A model generated the notes under the pieces. That model saw only the letters and a list, made by a program, of their open reading frames with translations, did not search any database and was not told where the DNA came from. This document shows positions 14,439 through 25,200 of a stretch of 64,000 nucleotides of DNA, piece by piece. Numbering within the stretch: position 1 is the stretch's first letter; each line of letters begins with the position of its first letter. The DNA comes from Alnus glutinosa (taxonomy: Eukaryota; Streptophyta; Magnoliopsida; Fagales; Betulaceae), in contig NC_084894.1 of the NCBI RefSeq assembly GCF_958979055.1, positions 4,345,001-4,409,000 of the forward strand. The letters are read 5' to 3'. Position numbers and translations under genes: made by a program.

Positions 14439-15230
14439 TAGGGGTGTACGTATGCGAGCCGATCCTGAGCAGTTATTGGTTTTCAAGAATCAGCTCGGTT
14501 GTTTTTGTATCAAGCTCAAGCCCAATACGAGCCTGAATTTGGTGTTCGAGCTTGGCTCGCTATGGAAGGATTACTGATTGAGTTCGAGTACTGGCTCGAG
14601 CTCGATATGAGCCTGAAGTTGGTGTTTTAGCTTGGCTCACTATGGAAGGATTACTGATTGAGCTCGAGTACTCGGCTCGAGCTCGGCCCGAGTCAAATAA
14701 TTTAAATTCTTTATTTTAGCATTAAAAGAAACAAATTAAACCAATTTTATTAATACTATTTCCAAAAATAATTACAAAGAAATTTTATAACTATAATGAA
14801 CTAGATATTACAAATCATATTTAAACAAATACAAATACAATAAATCACTATTTTTTTGATCAACCAGCAACTCCATTCAACACTACATCAACTCAACAAC
14901 TTCTTCAATAAAACAACCTTGTTTAACTTTAAAACAAGGTTAAACCAACAACTTCAATAATCATGATCAAATGTTTGCCTTAATTAGCAACTTTAAATAA
15001 TTTGAAATAAAAACCTGTAAACACTAAAAAAAAATGAAGTTAATTTTTTCTCCCTTACATTATTCACACAAATTTCTTGGTAAAAATGTTAAGGGAGGTT
15101 TGATAATAACACAATTTAATGTGTCTAAATCATTAATAACATTATCAAATCCTTAGTATATTGTTTATTAATATATTATATTATAAAAATAAGTTATATA
15201 TTAACAAATTAATATATAACTTATTTTTCT

Positions 15231-15295
<65 letters not shown>

Positions 15296-15490
15296 GAATC
15301 GAGCCTTAATAAACGAGTCGATCCTTATACAAGCGGGTTTCCGAGCATTAATCGAGACGAGCCGAGTTTGTATCATTTAATAATCGGGCCTAATTTCGTG
15401 TTCACGAGTAGCTCATTTAATAATCAATTCGAGCACGAGTTGAGGTTATTTGAGTAAGCTCACGAGTAGCTCAGCTCGTTTACATCCCTA
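14439..15490. mobile_element. Non-autonomous hAT-like TIR element
   Basis: Terminal inverted repeats TAGGGGTGTA on the left and TACATCCCTA on the right (TAGGGATGTA when reversed) bound about 1.05 kb. GCTCGAGC/GAGCTCG-rich subterminal sequence occurs at both ends, as in common plant hAT-type non-autonomous elements. The flanking 8-mers (CATGGCGG and CGTATTGG) agree at only 4 positions, so the duplication is decayed or the edge is off by a few bases. Inside is an 80-bp tandem duplication starting at about 14529 and 14609, and an (AT)n microsatellite at 15234-15294. No transposase coding is left. Confidence 0.6.
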
Positions 15491-17629
15491 CGTATTGGTG
15501 TTACTATTATTTGTACATTAACGCAACGAAAAATTACCTTGCATCTTTTTTGTTTATTTTTATGTTTTATGAAATGACAAACTCATACTATAAACACCAT
15601 AGCACTAAGTTCAGTAAGTAAATATTTTCAACAAATATTGTGTGTGTGACATGAGCCTCTGTGTAGTACTTCAAAGTGTTCACTCTCTAATGTGGCAGTC
15701 AAAATGACAATTGAATGAAATAATAAATTAAAGTATATGTAGCATCCGATAATGATTTTTACTGTTAGTCAAAGAGTGAGCACTTGTGAGTAAGCACTTT
15801 GGAGTATGCGTAACATTTCTTTACTTTAAAATTTATCTTTTTTTTTTTTTTTTTTATAAAGCCATTTAAAATAAAAGCTTGTTTTCTAAATCAAGATAAA
15901 CTTTTCTATTGTAATAAATGCATTATTTATTTTAGAAAATCATCGCAACAACACGCATTCGTGTAAACGTCGGTGTAAAACCTTTTTTTAAAATATCGAA
16001 ATGAGAGAAAGACCTTTCTTTCATATTAGATTATAAAACTAGAAATTCCTTAACATTATATTTTTCAATATTATATCGAAGCATAATATGTACATACATC
16101 TCAAATCATTTGCTAGTAAATAATGACGAGAAACATTTATTGAAATCAAAACATGGTAATGGTATGTACAATACTTATTTGAAATCTGTAATTTTGAAAC
16201 ATATCTTTAACTAAACTTTTGCTTTACTTTATTTCACTTTTTTTTTTCTTCAATTTATTATTTTGTTAAGTGTACTCTCTTACTTTATACTAGCTCGTTA
16301 AGCGTACCCCCCATCTAAAATTACGTCGTCAAGAGTACTTCCCCCTTGACATTGGGACGTTAAATGTACTTTCTCAATTAACATTGGGTTGTTAAACGTA
16401 GTCCACCACCTAACACTTGGTCGTTAAACGTACTCTCCCACTTAAAATTGGATTATTAGGCATACTCTATCACCTAACACCGAGTCTTTACTTAAACTTT
16501 AAAAAAAATAAAAAATAAAACTTACCCTTTGAAACTCGTCTTTTCATTTCATTTTTAATGCTTATACTTTTCTTTAAATTCCTTTTTCTTCTCAAAACAT
16601 GTGATCACAATATAATCTTGGCGTACATAAAATACTTAAAATGCATGGCTCATAATCATAAGCAAGATTATGCATATACATGGTAAAAACAGTTTATGAT
16701 ATAATCAGATATGTTATTGGTGCCAATGGCAACAAAATTGTATTTTCAAGATCAATAGTTCTCTTGCAATGATCTACTTATTTATAAAAGATGTCAACCT
16801 TACTCATAAGTTTTTGAACAAAATAATTAAGCATAAAGAAATAACAGATTTAACTATAAATGCATGCTTGAAATTGAATTATTGAATATGAAAGTTAAGA
16901 TAATAAGATTATTACCCAAATTGTAGAACTTTCCAAGCTTGGGAAGTGAAACCCTTCAAGAAAAACCTGTCTCTCTCTCTCTCTACGTTTTTAGAAGTTA
17001 GGGACAACCAAAATAAAGGTTCTTGACGAAAGATTGAATATATAATCATCTAATATATGTACGAACAAAAGGACAAAGATGTCTAATTTTATTTTCATGT
17101 AACTACTTATCGAACGTTTGTTCCTTGAGTAGAACATTCGTCACCTTGGAGTTTTCATTGAATGATCCACGGTAGCATCAAACATTCGATGCTTGAAGAA
17201 CCCTACACAAAATTGAAGTCTTTTAATACTTTTTATGAATATATGAGTATTAGTGAAAAATATGTTTATATTTTTAAAAAATTCACACTTAATATCCTTA
17301 AAATGTTTAAAAATTCCCGTGAGTTATAAGTCGACAATTATTTTAAAATATTTGCCATATAATTATGCGGAGTGTTACAATAAATCACCCTAAACCTATT
17401 TGCATGCTTTACAATTGAACCAAAGTCCTATTTTTCTCCAAGAAGTCCAACACGCATGGCATTAAAATTCAAGAACATACAAGGTTTCTAGATTTGTACT
17501 TGCATGCATTCTTAATCAACTAATAAAACAAATCTTTTTCAAAGAACTTGAACTTGCAACCTAAGAAAATTTCGAAATCCAAATTGAAACTCCTATGCAT
17601 ATTCATGAAATACCCAAATCAATCTTCAC
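15491..17629. other. Intergenic DNA with repeat array, no gene seen
   Basis: Apart from the degenerate tandem array listed separately (16262-16495), this is AT-rich sequence with T-runs (15838-15856) and a short CT repeat (16971-16984). No coding region is supported. Confidence 0.5.
16262..16495. repeat. Degenerate tandem array, about 38-bp unit
   Basis: About six units share a core like GTTAAACGTACTCTCCCAC followed by TTAACATTGG. Unit starts are visible as GTTAAGTGTACT, GTTAAGCGTACC, GTCAAGAGTACT, GTTAAATGTACT, GTTAAACGTAGT and GTTAAACGTACT. Divergence between units is high. The core, reversed, recurs in the array at 34.2-34.5 kb. Confidence 0.7.
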
Positions 17630-18490
17630 TCTAAACCATATTTTATCCTTGCTACCACAACCAACAATTCACATTCCTTCGCTTCACATCTACTGATTAT
17701 CAATCTTCACTCTAAATCATATTTTCTTTGCTACCACCACCAACAATTCACATTCCTTTGCTTCACATCTACTGATCATCTCCTCCAATACTTGTAAGAA
17801 ATCTGAACCCTCGCAATAGCTTTTCTGAAACTTTTTATGACATACTCCCCAAACATTCGAGCTGATGGATAACCCCACAAAACATGTTTTACATTCTCCT
17901 CTTCTAGACCACAAATGAGGATTGAGAATCTGAAATAACTCTTCTACTAAATATGTCATTTTTGGAAAGTAGTAAATTATTCCATGCTCTCCATAAGAAC
18001 ATCTTATCTGCATCTGATACATTCAATTTTCAATGCATGTTGCATACTCTATTATACCCCAATTGTCTTGAACCTTCCAAATTATTCACACATTGTCTTT
18101 TCTTTTCTAAATGATAACTAGCTAACACTCGTAAAACACTCACCACTAGTGGTTTCCCTTCAAATTAACTGGGCCTCTAGATTATAAAGACTTAATGGCA
18201 ATTAACATATAACCGAAGCCTCATCCTCGTGACAATATCATTTATCAATATTGTATTCCACCATCTCGTGTCATTATCAATAAGTTCATTCACTTTTGCA
18301 TCTTCCGCTAATATCCTTACAGGTGATTGGACAACAAGGGTGCTGGGAATATGCAATTATCTATCTTTCCAAATTTTAACTGATTATCCTTCACCTATCC
18401 GCCAAATAAGCCTTTGATCTTTGAGGAGGTCACGTGTCGACCAAATACTTGTCTATGCAAAAGAAGGTCGTCCATCCAACCTTGCACCAA
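17630..18490 (-). pseudogene. LINE remnant: RT zinc-binding (zf-RVT) region
   Basis: Minus-strand translation gives the C-terminal part of a plant non-LTR retrotransposon polyprotein, broken by frameshifts and stops. Recognisable in order are the stretch after the reverse transcriptase (SVKIWKDR), the pre-zinc-finger region (SAxYHLEK, DADKMFLWRA) and the zf-RVT core (NVWGVCHKKFQ, EMISRCEAKECELLVVVAKKI). The longest uninterrupted frame is 17717-18022 and ends where RNase H would follow. No reverse transcriptase catalytic core or poly(A) tail is present, so this is an internal fragment. Confidence 0.75.
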
Positions 18491-18520
18491 CAATAATACC
18501 CATGGGAAAATACTATGTCT

Positions 18521-19057
18521 TAAATTATTTTAAAAATCATTTAAAATAGGCTCTAATAGAAATCTAAATAAGGTAAAAAAGGCTTATTACTTAATATGCG
18601 AATAGCGGTTAGTAAAAACATAATGCAGATATAGATGTGGACATCTAAAAGTAATTTATGCATTTTGTGGATGCAACTGCGGATATTACAAATACTTGCA
18701 TCTACATCCACATTTACGCCCTTGCCCGTTATTACTCTCAAACTCTGCATGGTGAAGGAGAAAAATAAGAGCCTCAACACATAAACGTCTTAAATTATTT
18801 TAAAAATAATTTAAAATAAGCTCTAATAGAAACCCAAAGAAGGTAAAAAATGCCTATTACTTAATATACGAATAACGGTTAGTAAAAATATGATGCAGAT
18901 ATAGATGTGAATATCTAAAAGTGATATCTGCATTTTACGGATGCGACTGCAAATATTACAGATACCCGCATCTACATCCGTATTTACGCCCTTACCTATT
19001 ATTACTCTCAGGTTCTCTGCATGGTGAAGGAGAAAAATAAGAGCCTTAGCATAGAGA
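18521..19057. repeat. 270-bp direct tandem duplication
   Basis: Two copies with an offset of exactly 270 bases (TAAATTATTTTAAAAAT at 18521 and 18791). They share long blocks such as GCATGGTGAAGGAGAAAAAT and differ by scattered substitutions. Each copy has an internal partly self-complementary motif (GATGTAGATGC-like and GCATCTACATCC). The duplication abuts the LINE remnant. No coding was seen. Confidence 0.85.
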
Positions 19058-20029
19058 AATGTGGATGAAAAGATAAGGAAACAACAAGTCCCTTTGTCTT
19101 ATACCTTTAGATGGCATTTTATTCCTCGTTGGTTGGCTATCGATAATGATGGAATAGAAAACAGAGCTGATACAATCTGTAATCAACCTTATGCACCACT
19201 TTCAAAGCTCGTTTTTCTCATCACTTCGAAAAATCTTACTCTATCATGTCATATACTTTACTCATATGCAATTTAAGAGTCTTATAACCAACTCCTCACA
19301 AAAATGCATTGTATACAAAGTCTCCTCAGCAGCCAAGATATTATGAGAAAGAGACATGCTATTCCTCAATCCCACGTTCATCTATTTTGCAAAATTTATC
19401 ATTAATTATGTGCTACAAATTCAATAATGAAAGAAAATAGCATTTCTAATTTATCAAAATAAGCTTGTCCAAATAAAAACACTTTGGTGGTGGGAAAATT
19501 GACCAATTTATAAGTCTTCTGTATATGTTATTTTAATTTGATTGGGCTTCAAAGATCTCTATACTAGTTATAACAGATCAACGAGATCATACCATTTACG
19601 TATACAAATCGTATAGAACAAAAGATTGTCTGACAATGTTCACCCATTTCCTCGCATGACAAATCCAATCTCCAATCGACAAAACAGATAGATATGGCGA
19701 CTGTAGACTGTAGACTGTAGACTGTAGAACGAGGTCTACTTGGACTCCACGTTTAATTAGTGAAAAATATAAAATAAATAGTGCGCGTAGTCTACACGCG
19801 CATGACTCAAGCAAATCATGGGATGGGGTCTTAAAATGCAAGGTCCCACCCTAATTGAAGGTTTGATTTTTTTGGGGCACCTCCACGCGCTGTCTAAAAG
19901 GTCGGGAATACAAACACCCACAGTGAAAGATGTTCTGCTTAAATGAATGAGAAATGTCATGCGACTTTGGAGGGTCCGTAGATTTACAAAGACTAGCCAA
20001 CAAAATTCTTTATTACACACACTCTCTCT
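19058..20029. other. Intergenic DNA upstream of the LRP1-like gene
   Basis: No gene seen. A short tandem repeat of ACTGTAG units lies at about 19702-19728. This stretch probably holds the distal promoter of the LRP1-like gene; no individual element could be assigned. Confidence 0.45.
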
Positions 20030-20945
20030 ACTCTACTATAGTTAGCGTTATTATTGGAGAGAGAGAGATAGAGGGAGAGGTCGAGAGGAACCCACCTCAG
20101 TTTTCGCTTTCTAGGAAACCATATATTAGAGAGAGAGAGAGAGAGAGAGAGAGCGTATGTGTGGGTTTATGTTTTAGAGAGAGATAGAGAGAAAGAAGCT
20201 CAGAGAAGAAGGGAATTGGAGAAGATGATGAAGGTGATGATGAAGAGAGAGAAAGGTCGGCAACAATAACAAAGAGCAGGAAATACAGAAGAGAGAAAGG
20301 TCGTTATTGCATTTTTTCTCTCTCACACTCACTCTTTTCACTGCTCACACTCTGCTCTTTTCTGGCCCCCCCACCTCCCAGAAACTCTGATCAGTCATCG
20401 CTCTCTCTAATAAACCAACTTTTTTTCCTCAGAAAAGCCAAAGGGACAGTGGTAGTAGTCTTACCAACAGAAGAAGCAGAAGTAGGAGCAGAAGAAGATG
20501 CTGCAGTACTCTTCTTTAAGACCAAGAAGATAGAAAGCAACCCAACAAACAAGATCTCCATCTCTCTCTCTCTCTCTCTCAAAATTAACTCTTTTTTCTG
20601 TCTCCCCATCTTAAAATCTCTCTGCGAGAATTTCAGTGACCCCACTTACATAGCACCTACATAGATATATCCATAGATTGAGTCCAAGATCACAAATTTC
20701 TCTCCCTCTCTCTCTCTCTTTCTCTCTTTGTCGCGGTATATTTAATACACAATCCAGATTGGATATTTTTAACCACAGCATCAGTTGTGGCTACTACAAG
20801 GAGGTTACCTTCAGATTCTGGAGCTTTCGCAGACTGGGTGGCTACGTCCTCCTCCGCCGCGGGCCGAGCCGCGCCGGATGAGCTCTCCCTCGGCTTCAAT
20901 GCCGGACCGGCCGCAGCAGGAACCAGCACCGGACCCACCTCCGGA
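20030..20945 (+). promoter_or_regulatory. GA/CT-rich proximal promoter and leader of LRP1-like gene
   Basis: Dense purine and pyrimidine microsatellites lie here: GA runs at about 20057-20068 and 20128-20153, CT runs at about 20560-20580 and 20703-20726. GAGA tracts like these are typical 5' leader or BPC/GAGA-factor-binding sequence in plant developmental regulators; that link is inference. Between 20787 and 20945 the leader is also open in the frame of the downstream protein, with protein-like composition, but contains no in-frame ATG. Confidence 0.5.
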
Positions 20946-22230
20946 ATGTGGTCCGCTACGCCCTCCAGGCCGGTGAACTACGGCCTCGCTCCCGCCGAGA
21001 TGGGCATGGTAGGCCTGCGCGACCTCTTTGTCGTCGCGCCCGCTTCTTCCTTCCACCACAACCACAACCACAACCACCACCACCACCACCACCAGCACGA
21101 CCCCATCCTCTCCGATCCTCATTCCATGAACGGCTCCAACCCCGCCACTGCACTCGGCGTCGGGGTCGGCGTTGGCGTCTTCCCTCTCCTCACCGCCGCT
21201 CCGTGTCTCGCTTCCGCCTCGAACGTCGGAGTCGAGGATGACAACAATATGCTGGGCAATAGGAGTAGGAGCGGCGGAGGAATTCAGCTCTGGCAGAACA
21301 GTAATCAGCAAACGCCCCAGCATGGCCATTATTTCAAAAAACCAGCAATTCTCGATCACGGCGCTTCGGGGAATTTGGTCCAGAGCGGCGGCGTTGGGGG
21401 TGGGATTGGCGGGTCGCCTACGACGACGTCGTCCACGGGGACGGCCACGTGTCAAGACTGTGGCAACCAGGCCAAGAAAGATTGCAGCCACAGGAGGTGT
21501 AGGACTTGTTGCAAGAGCCGCGGTTTTGATTGCGCCACTCATGTGAAGAGCACGTGGGTGCCGGCGGCTCGTCGGAGGGAACGTCAGCTCATGGGCGCGT
21601 CTGGCTCTGCAGCCGCCGGCTCTTCTGGGGCTACCTCCGGCGCCAAGAAACCTAGACTCATCGGCTCGCAAACAACAACGTCTCATACTTCCACTTCCAA
21701 TACCACTCCCCCAAGAAGCTTTGACACCAGCTCTAGTCATCAAGGTTCGAACACATACACGCGCTAACGTTTTTTTTTTTTTTGTTCATATTTTTGAAGT
21801 GTAGGAGAGTTTAGGGTTGTTGATGTGTGAATTTTGAATAGGGTTTTGTTTTTTTTTGGTTTATGAATCATGGACAGATGCGAGCTTCAAAGATGGTTTG
21901 CCCGGGCAAGTACGTGCACCGGCGGTATTCAAGTGCGTGCGAGTGACAGCGGTGGAAGACGGCGAGGACGAGTATGCATATCAGGCAGTTGTAAAGATCG
22001 GTGGCCATGTCTTCAAAGGGTTTCTATATGATCAAGGGGTTGAAAATAGAGAAGGGTATCCTAATATATCTGAATTGCATTTAGGTGGTGGTGGTGGTAG
22101 TGGCAGCGGCGGTGGCGGTGCTGCCGGGAGGAATGGGGCATCGTCTTCGTCCCCAATCCTCGACCACTCCGATGTTTACGCCGGTGGAGCATTGCTTGGA
22201 GGTTCAAGCTATGGTAATCCAATAAATTGA
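20946..22230 (+). CDS. LRP1: LRP1-like SHI/STYLISH-family zinc-finger transcription factor
   Basis: Two exons, 20946-21744 and 21878-22230, joined across a 133-bp GT/AG intron; 383 residues from the ATG at 20946. The ATG at 21000 (MGMVGLRD) would give 365 residues and matches where Arabidopsis LRP1 begins. Residues about 37-52 are a histidine/asparagine run. Residues 169-199 form the Cys-rich RING-like zinc finger of the family ([12 protein letters not shown]...CRTCC...CATH), followed by a basic RRRERQ patch. The second exon carries the IXGH domain ([17 protein letters not shown] at 307-310) and a Gly/Ser-rich tail. The family acts in the nucleus, binds DNA and promotes auxin biosynthesis and organ or lateral-root development. 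The start is uncertain: an open frame extends up to a GTG at 20787 with [13 protein letters not shown] content. Orthology to LRP1 rather than another SHI member is inferred from MGMVGLRD and the gene structure. Confidence 0.93.
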
Positions 22231-25200
22231 CACATCCTAATTTCCGGGTATAAGATAGTTGATCGATGGAGTACTCGGAAGGATCGGGAACGACATTGTA
22301 GGATAATTCTTCTTCTGTTTACTAAGTACGGATAAGATTATGGTAAAATTGTTCAATATTCTTGTATCTTATTATCATATGTTAAATGTCATGATCTCAA
22401 CTTTCTGCTTCTTGGTTTTGAATTTTCTGTTCCTCGCCTATTTCCTGTTCTTCTTACAATGAGAGGACCATTATATGCTAATGACACAACATTTTCTAAC
22501 TACTAGAGTCATTTCTGTACCAAATTACTAAAAATGGAAAATTTCACTAGTTTATTTATTATTATTATTATTATTATTTTTTACTTAGGATAATATTTAC
22601 TGTTTGCTTTTTCGTAGTTGCTGCCTGTTCATTTTTTTTTTTTTTAATCTTTGAGTTATATTTTCCAAAGGTGAAATCTACAGTGTAAAGGATTACATTG
22701 TGGTGTCAACCTTACCTTTATGTCTTCCATTTTGTCTTGGTTGTATACCTTGCGAGTAAATTTTCCTGGTAATCTTGAATTTCTCCATAGATGAAGTATA
22801 TTTTATGTTTCCTTTTTCCTTATATATATATACACATTATTGCAATCATATCTATTTTCATGGTTGGGAACGAACATTATATTGAACTAGTTCTTCTAAT
22901 TAGTACTGTCTGGTGAGTTTGGTTCATTTCCAACTTGAAGTAAATGTGGATATGATAACTTTAGTTATGCTTTAGACTTTAGCATGAGAAGTAGTTGTAA
23001 TGTCGCCATCATTTGCTGCCAAAGAAATAGCATTACATGAATGTCCTTTTCAATCCTTTATGTACTGCTTATTACATTTCTACAGCTAGTGTTTGGACAA
23101 AGTGGCAATTGCATGTATTCATGAACACAAGATGTACTTGCTTCTGCTGTTATCCTTGTATGGGTTATGTTTTCAGATTTAAATTTCATTAAAGCATTAC
23201 AATTTAATCTTACAGGTTGGTGTGGATTGTTTGTATGCATTGCCTGCACTAGTTAAGTGTTTGTAATAGAGTATTTATTATTGAACTTGCTGATCGTAGG
23301 ATTCATTTTGCTTTATGTTTTGAGTGGTTTTTTTTCTTTATAGTTCTTCCCCATAGCCTATGTCTTACTGTGAGAAAGAACGATAAAATTTATTGATTAT
23401 TTTTACAATTGTTTAATAGTAATGTTTGATCTTTTTATTCTTTTACTCTTTTTTTTTTTCTTTTTTTTTTTTCTTGTTATTTGGCCATTATATGTCATTT
23501 TGTGCTTAACAGGAGGCGGGGATGGTTACTTGGCTTTTATTAATACTTTATTCCCTGAGATGCTGCAGGTGTCTGTGACTCTAGCCTTTTGGCATTGATC
23601 TGGCATGCAAATGTTGACTAATCTGATTAGACAAATTAGAGGTGTCTGTATTCAATGCTTGCTTGGTTTTCTTTTTGCCTCACATGCTGTCCCCCTTTAG
23701 ATGTCTTCAAATTAATTATAAATAGTTGGATTTTGTCATGTGAGTTACATTATCATTCACTTCTTTTGTAATGCTTATATAATGTTATTGGAAAAGATAT
23801 GCTGCAATATTCAACGTTTCTATGTTTCTGTTTTAAGGACAGGCCTATTGTTTTGCTTCTTGCTTTATTGAACGCATTGCCCACCTGTGTCTTTACATCT
23901 CTTTCGTTTTACCCTATTGGATAATTGCATTTAGGAAAATTCTCCTGTCAAGCACCGAAAAACACTGATGTGGCCTTCCTACAGAAATATATATTACTTT
24001 GCAAAAAGTTGGAAGATTAATACTAGTCATGTTATTTCTTCTGTAGTCCAGCATTATAATGGTTGTTTTTTCTTCCTTTATTATTATCTTGTTAGAGTTC
24101 ATGCTGGTGGTAGGTTATAGAAACAAAACAATCCTTTTTTTTTTTTTTTCTTTTTGTATTTATTTTTAAGAAGATGAGGGAGCTGAAGATTTATCTACTT
24201 TGGTTCTCTCATTGTCTGTATTACTGTTTTATTGCTTGTTTTCATAGTTCTCCTGAGTTTTGAGGCCTTAGCAGCATGGCATGCTGTTAATCTGTGTGTT
24301 GCAAAAGGATTCCACAAAATCGTTACTTATCAAAAAAAGGTGTGATACCTATTTATAGATCTTAAGCTGAAAGTTGGTTTACTTCATGCATCTTCATGAA
24401 CTCTTTGGCCTGTTATATTATCAGTTTTATTCTGAACTCAAGTTAATGAGTGAGCTGTTGCATTAACATAACTTTAGTTTATCGAGTCAATTATACAGTA
24501 TTAATCTGTATGAGTAAATGATTTGCTTTTTCATAGAGAGAGAGATTCATCTAGGAAGACTCAATTATACAGTATTGATCTGTTGAAGAAAATAATTTGC
24601 TTTTTCATCTCCTTTTTCTGATACTTGAGAAGGATATGAAAAATAATTTGCTTTTTCATCTCCTTTTTCTGATACTTGAGAAGGAATATCGTGTTATAGA
24701 TAGTTATCTGCAGATTTAAGTTTTTCTGCTGGGTTCTCCTCATGGTTATTTTATATCAAAAGTACAAAGCAAAATAACTGTACAAACAGAAGCTAAACTT
24801 TAGATTCAGTAAAGTATAGCTATCTTGACTTGAAGACATAGAAATGACCATAGAGATTATTTCATGGTTTGATATGCTATGCTATGATTCATCATTGAAG
24901 TTGTTTCTAAGAGCCACTACCCAGCGAAAAAGTAAATAGGTTTTCTTACACAAGTTTGCAGCATGATCTTTGCAACATTTTGCCGATGATCATAGCGTGC
25001 CTTTTCTTGTTTGCACTATAGGCAGAAACTGAGTTAGTGACTGCATGCACTTTAACCCTTCGCCTGTGTAATGCTTTGTTGTCCTCTATACATACATGAA
25101 TTTGTGCAATTGGTTGTAGCTCATTTGATGTTACGAAGATGTGACTAATAAGCTAACCGTCAAAGATGGATGACCTAATTAGTTTCAGTTTACTGGTCCT

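Noticed and set aside
20811-21743. 310-codon minus-strand open frame opposite the LRP1-like exon
   Set aside because: It is the antisense shadow of a GC-rich exon; the poly-Val run mirrors the His run of the real protein and no domain is recognisable.
23514-23569. Possible exon GGGDGYLAFINTLFPEMLQ with AG and GT borders
   Set aside because: No partner exons or known protein match could be recognised; the borders may be chance.
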